A stretch of 9,016 bases of DNA from JAJTFW01 sp964534995 (GCA_964534995.1 CAZHSC010000111.1:1-9016), one strand, 5' to 3'. Positions 1 to 7,100 are shown, counted from the first letter of the stretch. The notes: generated by a model not told the origin, from the letters alone. Numbers and translations are program-made.

Positions 1-3000
1 AGTCACCGTCACCGTCAGCATAGAGGAGCTGTGTATCATCACAGTCGGAGTTGTCAGCAATATAACCAAGCGGTTGGTTACAAGATGTGATGGAAACCAA
101 TGGGTTCCCAAATCCATCGGCGTCATTGTCCTGATACCATACCGGAGTTGGAAGAATAGTAACGTTGAAACTGCAAGTGCTTACCAGCCCGGCATTATCG
201 GTAGCTGTATAAACTACCTGGGTAGTTCCAACAGGGAAAGTACTACCTGAACTAAAATTTGAAGTAAAGCTCACCAGCGTACAATTGTCGGTTGCTGAGG
301 GGGCTGTCCAGTTAACAATGGCTTCGCATTGTGTAATATCGCCCGGGCAATTGCTGATTACAGGAGCGTCTATATCCAGATGATTAATAGTAATAGAAGC
401 GTTTCCACTACAGCCATTTACATCTGTAATCGGGAAGTTGTGCGTACCTACTCCCACCAGGAAGGAGCCTTCGCCGCTGTAGGGAGCGGTTCCTCCGGTT
501 CCGGTAACAATAACAGTAGTTTGACCGTCAATACAGGGCACATCGCTTCCGGAAACATTACCGCTTACTTGTGCTGGTTCACCAACAACAGCTACACAAA
601 TGGCCGTACAGCCATTACCATCAGTAACCGTTACGGTATAAGATCCGGCAGTCAGCGAAGAAAGGGATGTTCCGGTGCTGCCATTGCTCCACAAATAGCT
701 GTAAATGCCTCTTCCGCCGGCAGCGATAATCGAAGCGGAACCGTCATTTCCTCCAAAGCAGGTAGCATCCACGGCACTGCAGGTGGCAGTAAGCAGGGGT
801 GGGTCATCCACCACAATGGAAGAACTGTTATTGCAACTGTTGGCGTCTGTAACTGCCAGATAATACGTACCGGCAGGTACGTTAAACAGGGAGTCATTGT
901 TAGTTCCTATGGGTTGGAAAAGTGCATCAAACCATTCGTAAACGAAAGGAGGAGTACCACCACCAATACTTCCGGCTACCACAGCATTGCTATCGCCGGT
1001 ACATAAGGGTTCTGCATAAGTGAGGTTTACAGTAAGCAAGCCGGGTTCAATGATGGTGCCCTGGCCTTCGGCAGTACATCCGTCATTGTCCGTAACGATG
1101 ACTGAGTAAGTTCCGACACTTAAATAGGAAATGGATTCTGATGTTCCCGCATTACTCCAAATATAAGTATAGGGTGCTGAGCCCTGGTTAGGCGTAGCCG
1201 TTATACTACCGTCTGTTTGACCAAAACATGAAATATTGGTTATGGCAAGGGTAACAGAAGGAGGAGGAACATTGTTTACCGTAAATGAAAATGGGCCGCC
1301 CTGACAACTGGGTTCAGAAGGTACCACATTTCCGTAGTTGTCTGTAATCTCCAAAGTGTAGTTGCCTGCTGCCAGGTTGGATATTGAATCCAGTAATTCA
1401 TTGGATACGGTATCTCTGATTACTGTCGGACCGTCTTTCCATACATATCTGAATGGAGCGGTACCGAGTACCATGGTGGCTACAATTTTACCATTGTTAA
1501 GATTACAACTGGCATGGGTAATCACTTCATTTGGTACAACAGCTTTGCTGAGGATGGTACGCAACGGTGAAAAACCAAAACAACCTGATGGCAGTGTGAT
1601 TTTTGCCTGGAAGGAGGATCCGTTTCCGATTACATTCAAGCTGTCATTGTAATTTTGGTTACTGATGATATTTACCCAGTCAAGTATGGTTCCGGCAGGA
1701 TATCCGCCAGCATAAGCACCGGTATCTATCACCTGGATATAGAAGTTGGTACCATTGCAGAGAACCGTATCGCCCGGTATTACCTTGGGAGATGGATTTT
1801 CAATAACAGATACAGCTATTGATGAGGTACTGGTGCAACCGGTAACTAAATCGGTTAGCGTAACCGTGTAGGTTGTGGGTGTATTAATAACCACACCTGT
1901 CGGATTTTGAATGCCGGAGCTAAATCCTGATGGTGCTGATGTCCAGGAATAAGATAGTCCATTTGGATACAGGATCTCAAGTGTCCATGATGAGAGTGTT
2001 CCCACATCTTGACCTGCATCATCAGTAACCCGCAAAGTCCAGTTACCATTCGGATCCCCGGTTAAGGTGGAAAGTAATTCTTCAGGGATGTAATTTCCGC
2101 TTATTATTACGTTTCCGGTCTGAGTAGTGACATTCGAAGCAGCATCATCCCTGAAGGTACAGTTACTATATCCATCACCGCTGCCTCCGTTATCATTGGA
2201 GAGGCGGACTGATTGTCCGGCAATAGTACCAACCTGATTTGGAGTACTACCGGTACCAAAACTTCCTCCCGGCCGTGCGAGGTATATTTCAATATCACTG
2301 GTATAAGTATGTGGAATATTTACGGTAACCCGCACCTTCCAACCGGATAAATTATTTGGAAGTCCGGTTGCATTTATTGTGGATGTAATTCCGGTGGAAT
2401 TGTTATCAGGAATGGCAAGGTTGGGACTTGCAGAGGATGAGAAGTTGGCACTGCTGTTCGCGCTTAAGTCGAAGGAAGCACCATTGCAAACTGAACTGGC
2501 GGATGCCCCTGCGGTTAAAGGTGGTAGAAGCAATGATTGAACACCTACCAGTACAGGAGCGGAATTTAACTGACACGAACTTGCACCTGAAGTAACAATG
2601 GTTACCCTTCTGAACCAGGTGTTCACTGTAATTCCGGATGGGGGGTCGTAACTGTCGGTAACTTCGCCGGGTATTATAGAAAAGCCAGCACTGGCACTGG
2701 TGGTGCTGCTTTCCCATTGGTAGGAAACGGTTCCATCACCTGAGCCCGAAATATCATTTAAAATAGCAGTAGGGTCCGCGCCAATGCAAATTGTTTGATT
2801 GCCTGATATAGATCCGGCATTTACCGAGATCACTGTAAAGGAAGCTGTGTTGCCGCTTGAAATCGCGTTTGAACAGATAGCTGAACCTGATCCGGAAGAG
2901 AGGTTCGTTATAGTTATTGAAGTAATACCACCCGTGTTGAGTATTCCAGTAGAAAAAGAACCACTGCCTGCGCTTGAGATGGTCAGGCTTGCAGTTGCTC

Positions 3001-3910
3001 CTGTAACTGTATTGGCTCCACTCAGATCATAAGTGACAGTATAAATTCCAACCGGTAATTCGGCCGCCGATGCTGAAAGGTTAATGCTTGCACTTGATCC
3101 TGTACAAATGTCGGAGGAGATGCTGGTACTGCTTAAGCCATACGTCGGACATGTCCAGGTTACTATGACTCTTCCGCTGGCACCGGCGCCGCCGGTTTGT
3201 GAACCCAAAAATCCGGTTCTTACCCCACCACCACCTCCTCCGGGTACAGATCCCGGTAATCCGTTTCCGTTAGATCCGGATCGTCCGTTTCCGCCGTTAC
3301 CACCACCTGATGGAGCGATAGCGCCGTTTTGATTGGTAGCATTAGTACCTGCAAAGGCAGTACCGGCCGAAGAACCTCCGCCTCCACCATAATTGTTATT
3401 GCTGCTATTGGCTCCATTGCCGCCATTAAGTGTTACATCCCCCACAGAGGCGGCGGCAGATCCACCGCTTGCTCCGGAAGTACCATTATTGGCAACACTG
3501 TTGCCCCCCTTGGCCATTACCGTACCGCTGGAGTTGAACCATGAATCTCCTCCTGCTCCGGTACCTGTACTACCCGCACCCACCGTTACGGTATAAGTTG
3601 TTCCGGGTACCACGGTACTGGCATTGGCCCTGGAATATGCACCACCGCCACCGCCACCGGTTTCGTTACTATTAAAAGAGGTGGTTCCACCTCTTCCGCC
3701 GCCTCCCCAACACTCTACCTGCACGGATGTTACTCCGGCAGGTGCCTGCCAGGTACCCGATGATGAGAAGGTTTGTGATGTTTGGGCTGATACTGTCAGA
3801 TGGCTTAAAACAGTGATGATCAGCAAAGGAAGAAACTTGTTTAGTTTGTTCCGGGAGTGTTGAAACACGCGGGAAACTCCAAATAGGAGTAGGGTAGAAA
3901 TAGTGTTCAT
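1..3910 (-). CDS. Giant secreted multidomain surface protein (adhesin-like), N-terminal 1303 codons, 3' end outside window
   Basis: One uninterrupted minus-strand frame runs from ATG at 3910-3908 to the left edge with no stop, so the C-terminus is missing. Residues 1-42 form a signal peptide: a long basic n-region, hydrophobic core about 26-42, likely cleavage after VSA at Q43. Residues 47-254 are a glycine-rich domain that opens with GTWQAPAGVTSVQVECWGGG and ends VIVTW. Residues about 365-450 look Ig-like (GNQTICIG, YQWESS, WFRRVTI). Residues about 500-647 match a proprotein-convertase P domain (HTYTSDIEIYLARP, GNWTLRVTDDAGQD, SWTLEI). Residues about 794-1178 carry SprB-type repeats, 1179-1254 a HYR domain (DAPVISNCP, TDNCT, GTTQVVYTATDNAG), and from W1258 a MopE-like DNDADGFGNP/DCDD metal-binding stretch begins. 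Such proteins in Bacteroidota are usually exported by type IX secretion and act in adhesion or gliding; the sorting domain would lie beyond the window, so this is inference. A GTG at 3868 would give a shorter, more typical signal peptide. Function beyond surface or matrix location is unknown. Confidence 0.9.
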   Translation of the reverse strand, partial: MNTISTLLLFGVSRVFQHSRNKLNKFLPLLIITVLSHLTVSAQTSQTFSSSGTWQAPAGVTSVQVECWGGGGRGGTTSFNSNETGGGGGGAYSRANASTVVPGTTYTVTVGAGSTGTGAGGDSWFNSSGTVMAKGGNSVANNGTSGASGGSAAASVGDVTLNGGNGANSSNNNYGGGGGSSAGTAFAGTNATNQNGAIAPSGGGNGGNGRSGSNGNGLPGSVPGGGGGGVRTGFLGSQTGGAGASGRVIVTWTCPTYGLSSTSISSDICTGSSASINLSASAAELPVGIYTVTYDLSGANTVTGATASLTISSAGSGSFSTGILNTGGITSITITNLSSGSGSAICSNAISSGNTASFTVISVNAGSISGNQTICIGADPTAILNDISGSGDGTVSYQWESSTTSASAGFSIIPGEVTDSYDPPSGITVNTWFRRVTIVTSGASSCQLNSAPVLVGVQSLLLPPLTAGASASSVCNGASFDLSANSSANFSSSASPNLAIPDNNSTGITSTINATGLPNNLSGWKVRVTVNIPHTYTSDIEIYLARPGGSFGTGSTPNQVGTIAGQSVRLSNDNGGSGDGYSNCTFRDDAASNVTTQTGNVIISGNYIPEELLSTLTGDPNGNWTLRVTDDAGQDVGTLSSWTLEILYPNGLSYSWTSAPSGFSSGIQNPTGVVINTPTTYTVTLTDLVTGCTSTSSIAVSVIENPSPKVIPGDTVLCNGTNFYIQVIDTGAYAGGYPAGTILDWVNIISNQNYNDSLNVIGNGSSFQAKITLPSGCFGFSPLRTILSKAVVPNEVITHASCNLNNGKIVATMVLGTAPFRYVWKDGPTVIRDTVSNELLDSISNLAAGNYTLEITDNYGNVVPSEPSCQGGPFSFTVNNVPPPSVTLAITNISCFGQTDGSITATPNQGSAPYTYIWSNAGTSESISYLSVGTYSVIVTDNDGCTAEGQGTIIEPGLLTVNLTYAEPLCTGDSNAVVAGSIGGGTPPFVYEWFDALFQPIGTNNDSLFNVPAGTYYLAVTDANSCNNSSSIVVDDPPLLTATCSAVDATCFGGNDGSASIIAAGGRGIYSYLWSNGSTGTSLSSLTAGSYTVTVTDGNGCTAICVAVVGEPAQVSGNVSGSDVPCIDGQTTVIVTGTGGTAPYSGEGSFLVGVGTHNFPITDVNGCSGNASITINHLDIDAPVISNCPGDITQCEAIVNWTAPSATDNCTLVSFTSNFSSGSTFPVGTTQVVYTATDNAGLVSTCSFNVTILPTPVWYQDNDADGFGNPLVSITSCNQPLGYIADNSDCDDTQLLYADGDGD
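377..1531 (-). repeat. SprB-type protein repeats within the surface protein
   Basis: Five successive units of about 65-95 residues can be laid out: 1247-1531 (degenerate), 1040-1246, 797-1039, 572-796 and 377-571 (degenerate). The clearest, at 1040-1246 and 572-796, share a pattern of SCFG or TCFGGNDGS, then APYTYIWSN or YSYLWSNG, then L.(A/V)G.Y.V.VTD..GCT, ending in EP. This is the SprB repeat seen in the Flavobacterium gliding adhesin SprB and many large Bacteroidota surface proteins. The copies are diverged at DNA level, so recent duplication is not indicated. Confidence 0.85.
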
Positions 3911-3964
3911 GCGGATTTATATTTAATCAGCAAGTTCACTCCTTAAATGTGCTATCTTTTTTAA

Positions 3965-4018
3965 AAATTGGTTAAAGCAACCATTAAATTGGTAAAATGT
4001 CGGATAAAATTGGTGAAA
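3965..4018 (-). promoter_or_regulatory. Three 12-bp direct repeats at 21-bp period upstream of the surface-protein gene (candidate operator)
   Basis: On the plus strand AAATTGGTnAAA occurs three times, at 3965-3976, 3986-3997 and 4007-4018, identical at all 11 fixed positions and spaced exactly 21 bp apart, about two helical turns. In the direction of the downstream gene it reads TTTnACCAATTT. The nearest copy lies 54 bp before the ATG at 3910. Same-face direct repeats typically bind a transcription factor cooperatively; the LytTR family uses direct repeats with about this period, but its published consensus matches only loosely, so the binder is unknown. Short A-runs recur about every 10 bp through the array, which may also bend the DNA. 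No TAnnTTTG element with one mismatch or fewer was found between the array and the ATG. Confidence 0.6.
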
Positions 4019-4045
4019 CAAATAATTGCAATTGTTAATAAAGGA

Positions 4046-4088
4046 AAATTTATATAAATTTATATCATTGATATTTAAATATTTAAAT
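4046..4088. repeat. AT-rich perfect palindromes at the 3' end of nth
   Basis: Two perfect 16-bp palindromes sit close together: AAATTTATATAAATTT at 4046-4061 and ATTTAAATATTTAAAT at 4073-4088. The second overlaps the last codons and stop of nth. A 10-bp palindrome AATTGCAATT lies just beyond at 4024-4033. They contain no G or C, so RNA hairpins would be weak and this is not a classic intrinsic terminator. They could be a protein-binding or easily melted region, or simply AT-rich low complexity. Confidence 0.4.
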
Positions 4089-4716
4089 TTTTATAATGGC
4101 GGCATATGTTGATAAGTCCGCAAGTATGGCATTTTGGACTACGGGCAGTACAAACATATCTGCCATGAAGTATTAACCAATGATGGGCCAGTGGAATATC
4201 GGCCTCGGGTATAAATTTAACAAGTTGTTTTTCAGCAGCAAGCGGAGTTTTAGCCCTGTAGGTCAAGCCCAGTCTTGCCGCTACCCGGAAAACATGCGTA
4301 TCTACTGCCATCGCAGGCATATTATAAACCACAGAAGCAATTACATTGGCGGTTTTCCGGCCAACTCCGGGTAATAGTATTAATTCTTCCATACTGGCCG
4401 GAACCTTGCTTTCGAATTTTTGGACGAGCATCTTTGCCATGCCCGAGAGATGCCTGGCCTTATTATTTGGATAACTGATACTCCTGATATAGGTAAATAT
4501 TTCCTCCTGAGTTGCGGCTGCAAGTTTTTCGGCGTCAGGAAATGCCGCAAAAAGGGCGGGAGTAACCATATTAACCCTTTTATCAGTACATTGAGCGGAG
4601 AGGATTACGGCAACCAGCAATTCAAATGGGTTATTATAATAAAGTTCTGTTTCCGGATCCGGCATGTTTTTCCGGAAGTAACTGAGAAAAAAATCAAACC
4701 TTTCTTTTCGTTTCAT
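4075..4716 (-). CDS. nth: Endonuclease III (DNA glycosylase/AP lyase)
   Basis: This base-excision repair enzyme removes oxidised pyrimidines from DNA and cleaves the abasic site by beta-elimination. The 213-residue product is about the usual length for Nth (E. coli 211). The helix-hairpin-helix is LPGVGRKTANVI at 115-126 with catalytic lysine K121, followed by VDTHVFRVAARLG with catalytic aspartate D139. The C-terminal [4Fe-4S] ligands have exact C-X6-C-X2-C-X5-C spacing (C189, C196, C199, C205). I chose the start MKRKERF at 4716. The frame stays open to an ATG at 4755, but those 13 extra residues (MPSVIYLQAAYLF) are unlike Nth and are encoded by a hairpin. The gene lies 57 bp after the small anti-sigma-like gene on the same strand and is probably expressed with it and the sigma factor. 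A weak promoter-like CATATTTG just ahead of the ATG could give separate expression. Confidence 0.96.
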   Translation of the reverse strand: MKRKERFDFFLSYFRKNMPDPETELYYNNPFELLVAVILSAQCTDKRVNMVTPALFAAFPDAEKLAAATQEEIFTYIRSISYPNNKARHLSGMAKMLVQKFESKVPASMEELILLPGVGRKTANVIASVVYNMPAMAVDTHVFRVAARLGLTYRAKTPLAAEKQLVKFIPEADIPLAHHWLILHGRYVCTARSPKCHTCGLINICRHYKNLNI

Positions 4717-4726
4717 AAACAAATAT

Positions 4727-4753
4727 GCCGCCTGTAAATATATTACAGACGGC
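4727..4753 (-). terminator. Hairpin between the anti-sigma-like gene and nth (possible attenuator)
   Basis: The minus strand reads GCCGTCTGTAA, loop TATAT, TTACAGGCGGC: an 11-bp stem with one G-U wobble. It is followed by CATATTTGTTT and then the nth ATG 10 nt after the stem. In minus-strand RNA all 11 pairs form; on the plus strand one is a C-A mismatch, so the structure favours the direction of transcription of these genes. The T-tract is interrupted, so termination would be partial at best. It could reduce nth expression relative to the sigma gene, protect a processed mRNA end, or limit access to the nth start. Confidence 0.45.
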
Positions 4754-4773
4754 ACATCTTTCTTCTTAATTCT

Positions 4774-5010
4774 TTAGATCCTTTGTAAGGGTGCGGTGAG
4801 TCTGGCATAAGCCATTACCGTTTCCATGCTTCGGGGGGATGCTTTCATGAGGCTGCTGTCAATCATATTTTTTACAGCCACGAGGTTGGCAAATTCCTCT
4901 TCCACTTCATCATCCGTATCAATGGCTTTCTGAACCATCACGGATTCAGTCAACTCCGTTTCATTGTAAAGGTAAAGAATAAGGTCATTCAGTGTAAGCG
5001 TTTCGTTCAT
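4774..5010 (-). CDS. Small anti-sigma-like hypothetical protein
   Basis: This 78-residue acidic protein is encoded 55 bp downstream of the ECF sigma gene on the same strand. Its N-terminal half, LNDLILYLYNETELTES then QKAIDTDDEVEEEFANLV, resembles the N-terminal pattern of anti-sigma domains (D-L-I-x-Y-L-x-x-E, then a hydrophobic/acidic helix). It lacks the zinc ligands of ZAS anti-sigma factors; there is no cysteine or histidine at all. It also has no transmembrane segment, so it should be a soluble cytoplasmic protein. From the pattern and position I infer it may bind or modulate the neighbouring sigma factor, but the resemblance is short and the role is unproven. The 55-bp gap shows no promoter, and co-transcription with the sigma gene is likely. 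Confidence 0.75.
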   Translation of the reverse strand: MNETLTLNDLILYLYNETELTESVMVQKAIDTDDEVEEEFANLVAVKNMIDSSLMKASPRSMETVMAYARLTAPLQRI

Positions 5011-5065
5011 AGGCGTTGTTTATACATTTAACACACTATTAACGATAAAATCGCTTCTTTATTGC

Positions 5066-5650
5066 TTACCTGGATAATACCAATTGTTTTTCTTTGATAA
5101 GTTTCCGCAGGTTGATCAGTGCATATCGCATGCGTCCTAATGAAGTATTGATACTGACATTGGTGCAATCGGCAATTTCTTTAAAGCTCATATTGGCAAA
5201 GTGTCGCATAATCACCACTTCCCTTTGATCAAAAGGCAGTTCTTCAATGATCTTTCTTACATCTGCATAAATCTGTTCGGAAATCAGTTTGTCTTCTATG
5301 TTACCCTCCTCAAGAGGGATGGTGTCAAAAACACTGTACTCTTCTGTATCGTATACCATAGGCATACGTTTCAGGCTTCTGAAATGGTCAATTACCAGGT
5401 TGTGTGCAATGCGCAATACCCAGGAAATAAACTTCCCTTCTTCATTATAATTTCCTGATCTTAATGTGTTTATTACCTTAATAAAGGTTTCCTGAAAAAT
5501 ATCGTCGGCTAATTCCCTGTCTTTAACCAGCAGGTAAATGCTGGTGAATATTTTACGTTCATGCCGAAGGATTAACTCCTGCAGGGTATCCTCGTTTCCT
5601 TTAAGGAAGAGCGATACCAGTTCCTGGTCGGTTTTTTTTACTTTACACAT
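5066..5650 (-). CDS. ECF-type RNA polymerase sigma-70 factor
   Basis: An alternative sigma factor that would direct RNA polymerase to a specific promoter set. The length (194 residues) and two-domain layout are typical of ECF sigmas. Region 2 spans about 11-92, with DDIFQETFIKVI (49-60) and the -10-contacting helix FISWVLRIAHNLVIDHFRS (74-92). An acidic linker follows, then region 4 at about 138-183 with LPFDQREVVIMRHF and the helix-turn-helix SFKEIADCTNVSINTSLGRMR (155-175, split here as SFKEIADCTN and VSINTSLGRMR). The start at 5650 is supported by the purine-rich AAAGGGGGAAG ending 5 nt upstream. It heads a unit with the anti-sigma-like gene and nth, from a promoter at 5795-5824. There is no membrane anti-sigma or TonB receptor neighbour, so it is not the usual FecI/FecR arrangement. 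What it senses is unknown. Confidence 0.95.
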   Translation of the reverse strand: MCKVKKTDQELVSLFLKGNEDTLQELILRHERKIFTSIYLLVKDRELADDIFQETFIKVINTLRSGNYNEEGKFISWVLRIAHNLVIDHFRSLKRMPMVYDTEEYSVFDTIPLEEGNIEDKLISEQIYADVRKIIEELPFDQREVVIMRHFANMSFKEIADCTNVSINTSLGRMRYALINLRKLIKEKQLVLSR

Positions 5651-5709
5651 AGTTCTTCCCCCTTTAAGATGGTTTGAATGAATGGAACTGATGAGGGTTG
5701 GTGTAAAGT
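5640..5709 (-). promoter_or_regulatory. Self-complementary leader of the sigma-factor mRNA that can cover its start codon
   Basis: In the minus-strand transcript the leader segment ACTTTACAC (5709-5701) is the exact complement of GTGTAAAGT (5648-5640), which overlaps the G of the ATG and codons 2-4. Nested inside, AGTTC (5689-5685) pairs with GAACT (5655-5651) directly before the ATG. Together these would hold the start codon in a stem; the purine-rich ribosome-binding segment would sit in the loop. A related direct copy, GTGTAGTTTAGAC, lies at 5726-5738 on the plus strand and could instead mark a protein-binding site. The stems are AU-rich and no covariation is available, so this is a candidate only. 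Confidence 0.3.
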
Positions 5710-5794
5710 TTAAACCTTATAGGCAGTGTAGTTTAGACAGATTTTTATTAAAGGAGAAACGGTACAACTTGTATATTATTATCTATACTTATTT

Positions 5795-5824
5795 CAAATA
5801 TATGAATTTTTTTCCTTTTCCAAA
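5795..5824 (-). promoter_or_regulatory. Bacteroidota housekeeping promoter for the sigma-factor operon
   Basis: On the minus strand TTTG at 5824-5821 is followed by 18 bp and then TATATTTG at 5802-5795. This is an exact match to the Bacteroidota -33 (TTG/TTTG) and -7 (TAnnTTTG) consensus with acceptable spacing. Transcription would start near 5788-5791, giving a leader of about 140 nt before the ATG at 5650. It is the only complete two-part promoter I recognise in the window. Confidence 0.7.
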
Positions 5825-5897
5825 GCATAAATTCTTTAATTCCCTTTCGTTTTCTGTTTTTTACAACATTGTGACGATACGGCTTTGGGCTAGTAAC

Positions 5898-5905
5898 TAA
5901 TTTCG
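5898..5905 (+). promoter_or_regulatory. Possible -7 element for the PD40 gene
   Basis: TAATTTCG differs from TAnnTTTG at one position and ends 9 nt before the ATG at 5915, the same placement as the -7 elements of the two genes at the right end. No TTG lies at the proper -33 distance. The rest of 5651-5914 on the plus strand contains no exact TAnnTTTG and no convincing gene. Confidence 0.3.
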
Positions 5906-5914
5906 CCCTTGCTT

Positions 5915-7027
5915 ATGAAAATTGTAAAATTCATCCCTGTGTTCTCTAACTTATTGTTAGTTAGCAACTTGTTGTTTTCTCAACATCATCCTGAAATGAA
6001 TGCGGCCAAGGAGCTTAATCCGGCAACACTGCTATACCCTGGCGAGGAAAAACACCTGGCAAACATGCGCCAGTTAACTTTTGGAGGGGATAATGCGGAA
6101 GCCTATTTTAGTTTTGACAGTAAAAGCATCACTTTTCAAAGTACCAATAAAGACTGGGATAATAACTGTGATCAGATCTATTATTTTCCTTTGGTCAATA
6201 AAGATATGAAAGGCGGACCGCCTCAGTTAATCAGTACCGGTAAGGGTAGAACTACCTGTTCATATTTTTTACCCGGTGATACCTTGATTTTATTTGCGTC
6301 AACCCACGAAGGAGATGAAGCATGTCCACCCCCACCTGCCAAGCGTGATGATGGTAAATATGTATGGGCCATCTATCCTGATTTTGATATTTATGTGGCC
6401 GATTTACAAGGAAAAATTACAGCCAAATTGACCGATAATCCCGGCTATGACGCCGAAGCAACTGTGTCGCCCGATGGTAAAAAAATTGTATTTACCAGTA
6501 TGCGCAGCGGGGACCTGGAGTTGTATACAATGGATATTGACGGTAAGAATATCAAGCAGGTAACAACTGAATTAGGCTATGACGGTGGAGCTTTCTTTTC
6601 TCCCGACAGTAAAAAGCTGATTTTTAGGGCGTCAAGGCCAAAAACTCCTGATGAAGTTGCAACTTATAAGTCATTGCTGGATGAAAACCTGGTGCAACCT
6701 ACACACATGGAACTTTATGTTTGTAATGTTGACGGTTCGGAGCTGAAGAAAATCACGGATCTTCCGAATGCCAGTTGGGCTCCGTTTTTTCATCCATCCG
6801 GAAATAAGATTATTTTTTCCTCCAATCATCCTTCTAAAAGAGGTCTTCCTTTTAACCTTTGGATGGTGGATTTGGAGGGAAAAAACCTGCAGCAAATCAC
6901 TTTTGATGGTATGTTTGATGCCTTCCCGATGTTTTCGCCCGATGGAAAAAAATTGATTTTCTCATCTAACCGGAATAATAACGGTACCAGGGATACCAAT
7001 TTATTCATTGCCGACTGGAAGGATTAG
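5915..7027 (+). CDS. Secreted TolB-like/PD40 beta-propeller protein
   Basis: Residues 1-23 are a signal peptide (MKIVKF, hydrophobic core, LLFSQ), so the protein should be periplasmic or exported. The body of the 370-residue protein is built of WD40-like PD40 repeats whose hallmark is FSPDGKKI.F.S: at about 66-76 (SFDSKSITFQS), 185-195 (SPDGKKIVFTS), 229-237, 293-302 (HPSGNKIIFSS) and 341-352 (SPDGKKLIFSSN). An insertion with ASTHEGDEACPPPP (128-141) and YVWAIYPDFDIY resembles a conserved signature of a TolB-related family I recall from Bacteroidota and Acidobacteria. Such propellers usually bind proteins or glycans; no catalytic residues are evident, and fusion or partnership with a peptidase is known for relatives but not seen here. 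I chose ATG at 5915 rather than TTG at 5909 because it gives the cleaner signal peptide. The gene is divergent from the sigma operon and convergent with the next gene. True function is unknown. Confidence 0.9.
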   Translation: MKIVKFIPVFSNLLLVSNLLFSQHHPEMNAAKELNPATLLYPGEEKHLANMRQLTFGGDNAEAYFSFDSKSITFQSTNKDWDNNCDQIYYFPLVNKDMKGGPPQLISTGKGRTTCSYFLPGDTLILFASTHEGDEACPPPPAKRDDGKYVWAIYPDFDIYVADLQGKITAKLTDNPGYDAEATVSPDGKKIVFTSMRSGDLELYTMDIDGKNIKQVTTELGYDGGAFFSPDSKKLIFRASRPKTPDEVATYKSLLDENLVQPTHMELYVCNVDGSELKKITDLPNASWAPFFHPSGNKIIFSSNHPSKRGLPFNLWMVDLEGKNLQQITFDGMFDAFPMFSPDGKKLIFSSNRNNNGTRDTNLFIADWKD

Positions 7028-7100
7028 TAAATTCTGATAGCATTCGTGAAAGTTGCTAAGCCTGTTTTAATCAGTCCGCTGTCTTAAATAATTATCCCGG

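Noticed and set aside
329..1006. 225-codon plus-strand open frame
   Set aside because: It is antisense to the SprB-repeat part of the surface protein. Its sequence is low-complexity Ser/Thr/Gly/Asn with no domain, as expected from the complement of repeat-coding DNA.
2406..3596. Several open frames on both strands, including proline-rich ones at 3084-3332 and 3393-3596
   Set aside because: They are shadows of the Ig-like/P-domain and glycine-rich coding regions; glycine codons read on the other strand give proline and alanine runs.
4420..4737. 105-codon plus-strand open frame opposite nth
   Set aside because: It lies wholly antisense to the well-supported nth gene and has no family features.
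4717..4755. Upstream ATG extending nth by 13 residues
   Set aside because: The extension is encoded by the intergenic hairpin and does not look like an Nth N-terminus; the ATG at 4716 gives normal length.
5682..5900. 72-codon plus-strand open frame between the sigma and PD40 genes
   Set aside because: It is Phe/Tyr/Lys-rich translation of AT-rich intergenic DNA, and covers the sigma-operon promoter and leader.
7028..7100. Possible bidirectional terminator between the convergent PD40 and lipoprotein genes
   Set aside because: Only a weak CTGAT/ATCAG pairing is visible and no stem followed by a T-run.
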